Shown: positions 62,946-64,000 of the stretch, one piece after another
How positions within the stretch are numbered: the stretch's first letter is position 1
How the letters are laid out: every line of letters starts with the position of its first letter
Assembly: GCF_015140455.1 (NCBI RefSeq)
Contig: NZ_AP024094.1
Location: 372,001-436,000 of the forward strand
DNA: 64,000 nt
Source of the DNA: Jeongeupia sp. HS-3
GTDB lineage: Bacteria; Pseudomonadota; Gammaproteobacteria; Burkholderiales; Chitinibacteraceae
Reading direction: 5' to 3'
Position numbers and translations under genes: made by a program
The notes under the pieces: generated by a model
Seen by the model: the letters and a program-made list of their open reading frames with translations, nothing else
What the model was told of the DNA's origin: nothing
The model's database searches: none

Positions 62946-64000
62946 ATGAATGACAAGCATCGAATGATCCATGGCGTGAAATGGGCGGCCGCCCGTGCTT
63001 GGGGTATGAGGCTGTCAAGCCTGCTTGTGTTTATGGTGTTGACACGCTTGCTGTCGCCTGCGGATATTGGCGCAGTGGCCATGGTCTCGGCAATTCTGGC
63101 TATCCTGCTGGCGTTGAGTGAACTGGGTCTGGCCGACTATCTGCTATATGCCGAGGATAGCGAAAAAACAAGAAACCAGATTTTTTTCTTTCAGCTGACA
63201 GTTGCTGCGGTACTGGCGTGCGTCACCTTTATTGCGGCACCTCTGATGCTGGATTTTCTTGGGCGACATGATTCGGCGAATGTGATCAAGGTGCTGTGCT
63301 GGAGCTTGCCGCTGGCCACGCTGACCATGGTGCACGATGCAGTATTGCGAAAGACGCTCGATTTCAAGACCATTGCCGTTCGTTCGTTGATATCGTCGGT
63401 TGCCGGTGCAATGACCGGTATTGCCGCCGCGTTTGCCGGCGCCGGCTTGTGGAGCATCGTTATCAAGCATCTGGTTGAGCTGACGCTGATGGCCGTGCTG
63501 ATCTGGCGTGCATCGTCTTGGCGGCCTACTTGGCAGATCGATTTTTCCGGTTTCAAATCGATTATTTCTTATGGCGGGCATATTGCCGGTGCTCGAATGC
63601 TGGATGTGCTTGCCGCCAATCTGGATGACTTGATAGTCGGTGGTGCCATGGGGCAACGCGAATTGGGTATTTATTCAGTTGGGAAGCGGATCTATCAGAT
63701 CTGCAATGATCTGATTGGCGCGGTGACCTCCCAAGTGGCGGGGCCGGTATTTGCCCGGGCCCAAGGGGATATCGCGCAGTTGCGTGGTATGTATCTTCAG
63801 GCGATGCGGATGTCGGCTTGGCTGGTCATGCCTTTTTATACGACTTTACTGTTGTTTTGCCCGCTGATCGTGCCATTGATATTTGGTGCGCAATGGCAAG
63901 ATTCGGTCTGGGTTTTGCAGCTGTTTTGTGTGGTCGGTTTTCTGTCGCCGCTCAGCCAGTTCAATTGGGCGGTATTCATGGCTGCGGCACCATCAAGAAT
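62946..64000 (+). CDS. Polysaccharide flippase (Wzx/MOP family), 3' partial
   Basis: The frame runs from ATG 62946 to the window end (about 351 codons) and does not stop, so the gene continues outside. It starts MNDKHRMIHGVKWAAARAWG, followed by repeated membrane helices (SSLLVFMVLTRLLSPADIGA, VSAILAILLALSELGLADYL) and the WzxC-like block ISYGGHIAGARMLDVLAANL-DDLIVGGAMG. It should flip lipid-linked repeat units across the inner membrane. The last readable residues are AVFMAAAPSR. Family members have about 430-490 residues, so most of the gene is present. Confidence 0.9.
   Translation, partial: MNDKHRMIHGVKWAAARAWGMRLSSLLVFMVLTRLLSPADIGAVAMVSAILAILLALSELGLADYLLYAEDSEKTRNQIFFFQLTVAAVLACVTFIAAPLMLDFLGRHDSANVIKVLCWSLPLATLTMVHDAVLRKTLDFKTIAVRSLISSVAGAMTGIAAAFAGAGLWSIVIKHLVELTLMAVLIWRASSWRPTWQIDFSGFKSIISYGGHIAGARMLDVLAANLDDLIVGGAMGQRELGIYSVGKRIYQICNDLIGAVTSQVAGPVFARAQGDIAQLRGMYLQAMRMSAWLVMPFYTTLLLFCPLIVPLIFGAQWQDSVWVLQLFCVVGFLSPLSQFNWAVFMAAAPSR

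Overview
The window is high-GC DNA from a Gram-negative bacterium. I infer a betaproteobacterium of the Neisseriales, close to the Chitinibacteraceae. The evidence is the Neisseria/Chromobacterium-like block zwf-pgl-hexR-pgi next to aceE-aceF-lpd, an E3 with its own lipoyl domain, a Neisseriales-type porin, and an exosortase B/Eps exopolysaccharide locus of the Methylobacillus type. No rRNA, tRNA or CRISPR array was found.

Region 1 (1-8613) is one tightly packed plus-strand operon for organosulfur use: a DszB-like protein (5' end outside the window), TonB-ExbB-ExbD, a second DszB-like protein, a secreted sulfonate-type binding protein, an MFS transporter, two ABC permeases and a diverged class II aldolase-like protein. 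The two DszB-like proteins are probably not binding proteins. The complete one has no signal peptide and keeps the Cys / His-x9-Arg residues of the sulfinate desulfinase DszB. This is the best candidate for a new system in the window.

Region 2 (8620-17770) is mixed housekeeping: DNA alkyl-repair methyltransferase, AraC regulator, EamA exporter, RidA, a stand-alone DUF1887 (Card1/Can2-like) CARF nuclease without CRISPR, patatin plus 3-hydroxybutyrate dehydrogenase (polyhydroxybutyrate turnover), DUF445 membrane protein, threonine aldolase and peptide deformylase. Region 3 (about 17800-20520) is an AT-richer island with a beta-type DNA methyltransferase and a convergent, overlapping putative restriction endonuclease. 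Region 4 (20523-24177) holds a periplasmic glutathione peroxidase and a nitrate/sulfonate-type ABC ATPase with a double permease.

Region 5 (24387-46567) is central carbon metabolism. It has pyruvate dehydrogenase (lpd, aceF, aceE), glucose-6-phosphate entry and the Entner-Doudoroff pathway (pgi, hexR, pgl, zwf divergent from edd-eda), gap, a porin, an IS5-family insertion, and a Gts-type sugar ABC transporter. Palindromes between zwf and edd look like HexR operators. Together these genes carry sugar from the outer membrane to acetyl-CoA.

Region 6 (46640-51218) holds recR, ebfC and dnaX (with a 16-unit hexanucleotide repeat encoding Thr-Pro), a small Cys-rich protein, and dacB. A roughly 145-bp palindromic element lies between ebfC and recR. 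Region 7 (51851-64000) is the envelope/biofilm locus: a PEP-CTERM protein, EpsL, an undecaprenyl-phosphate sugar transferase, EpsD, EpsE, EpsF, a catalytically degenerate EpsG, exosortase XrtB, EpsI, an O-antigen-ligase-like protein, a hexapeptide acyltransferase and a Wzx-type flippase that runs off the window.
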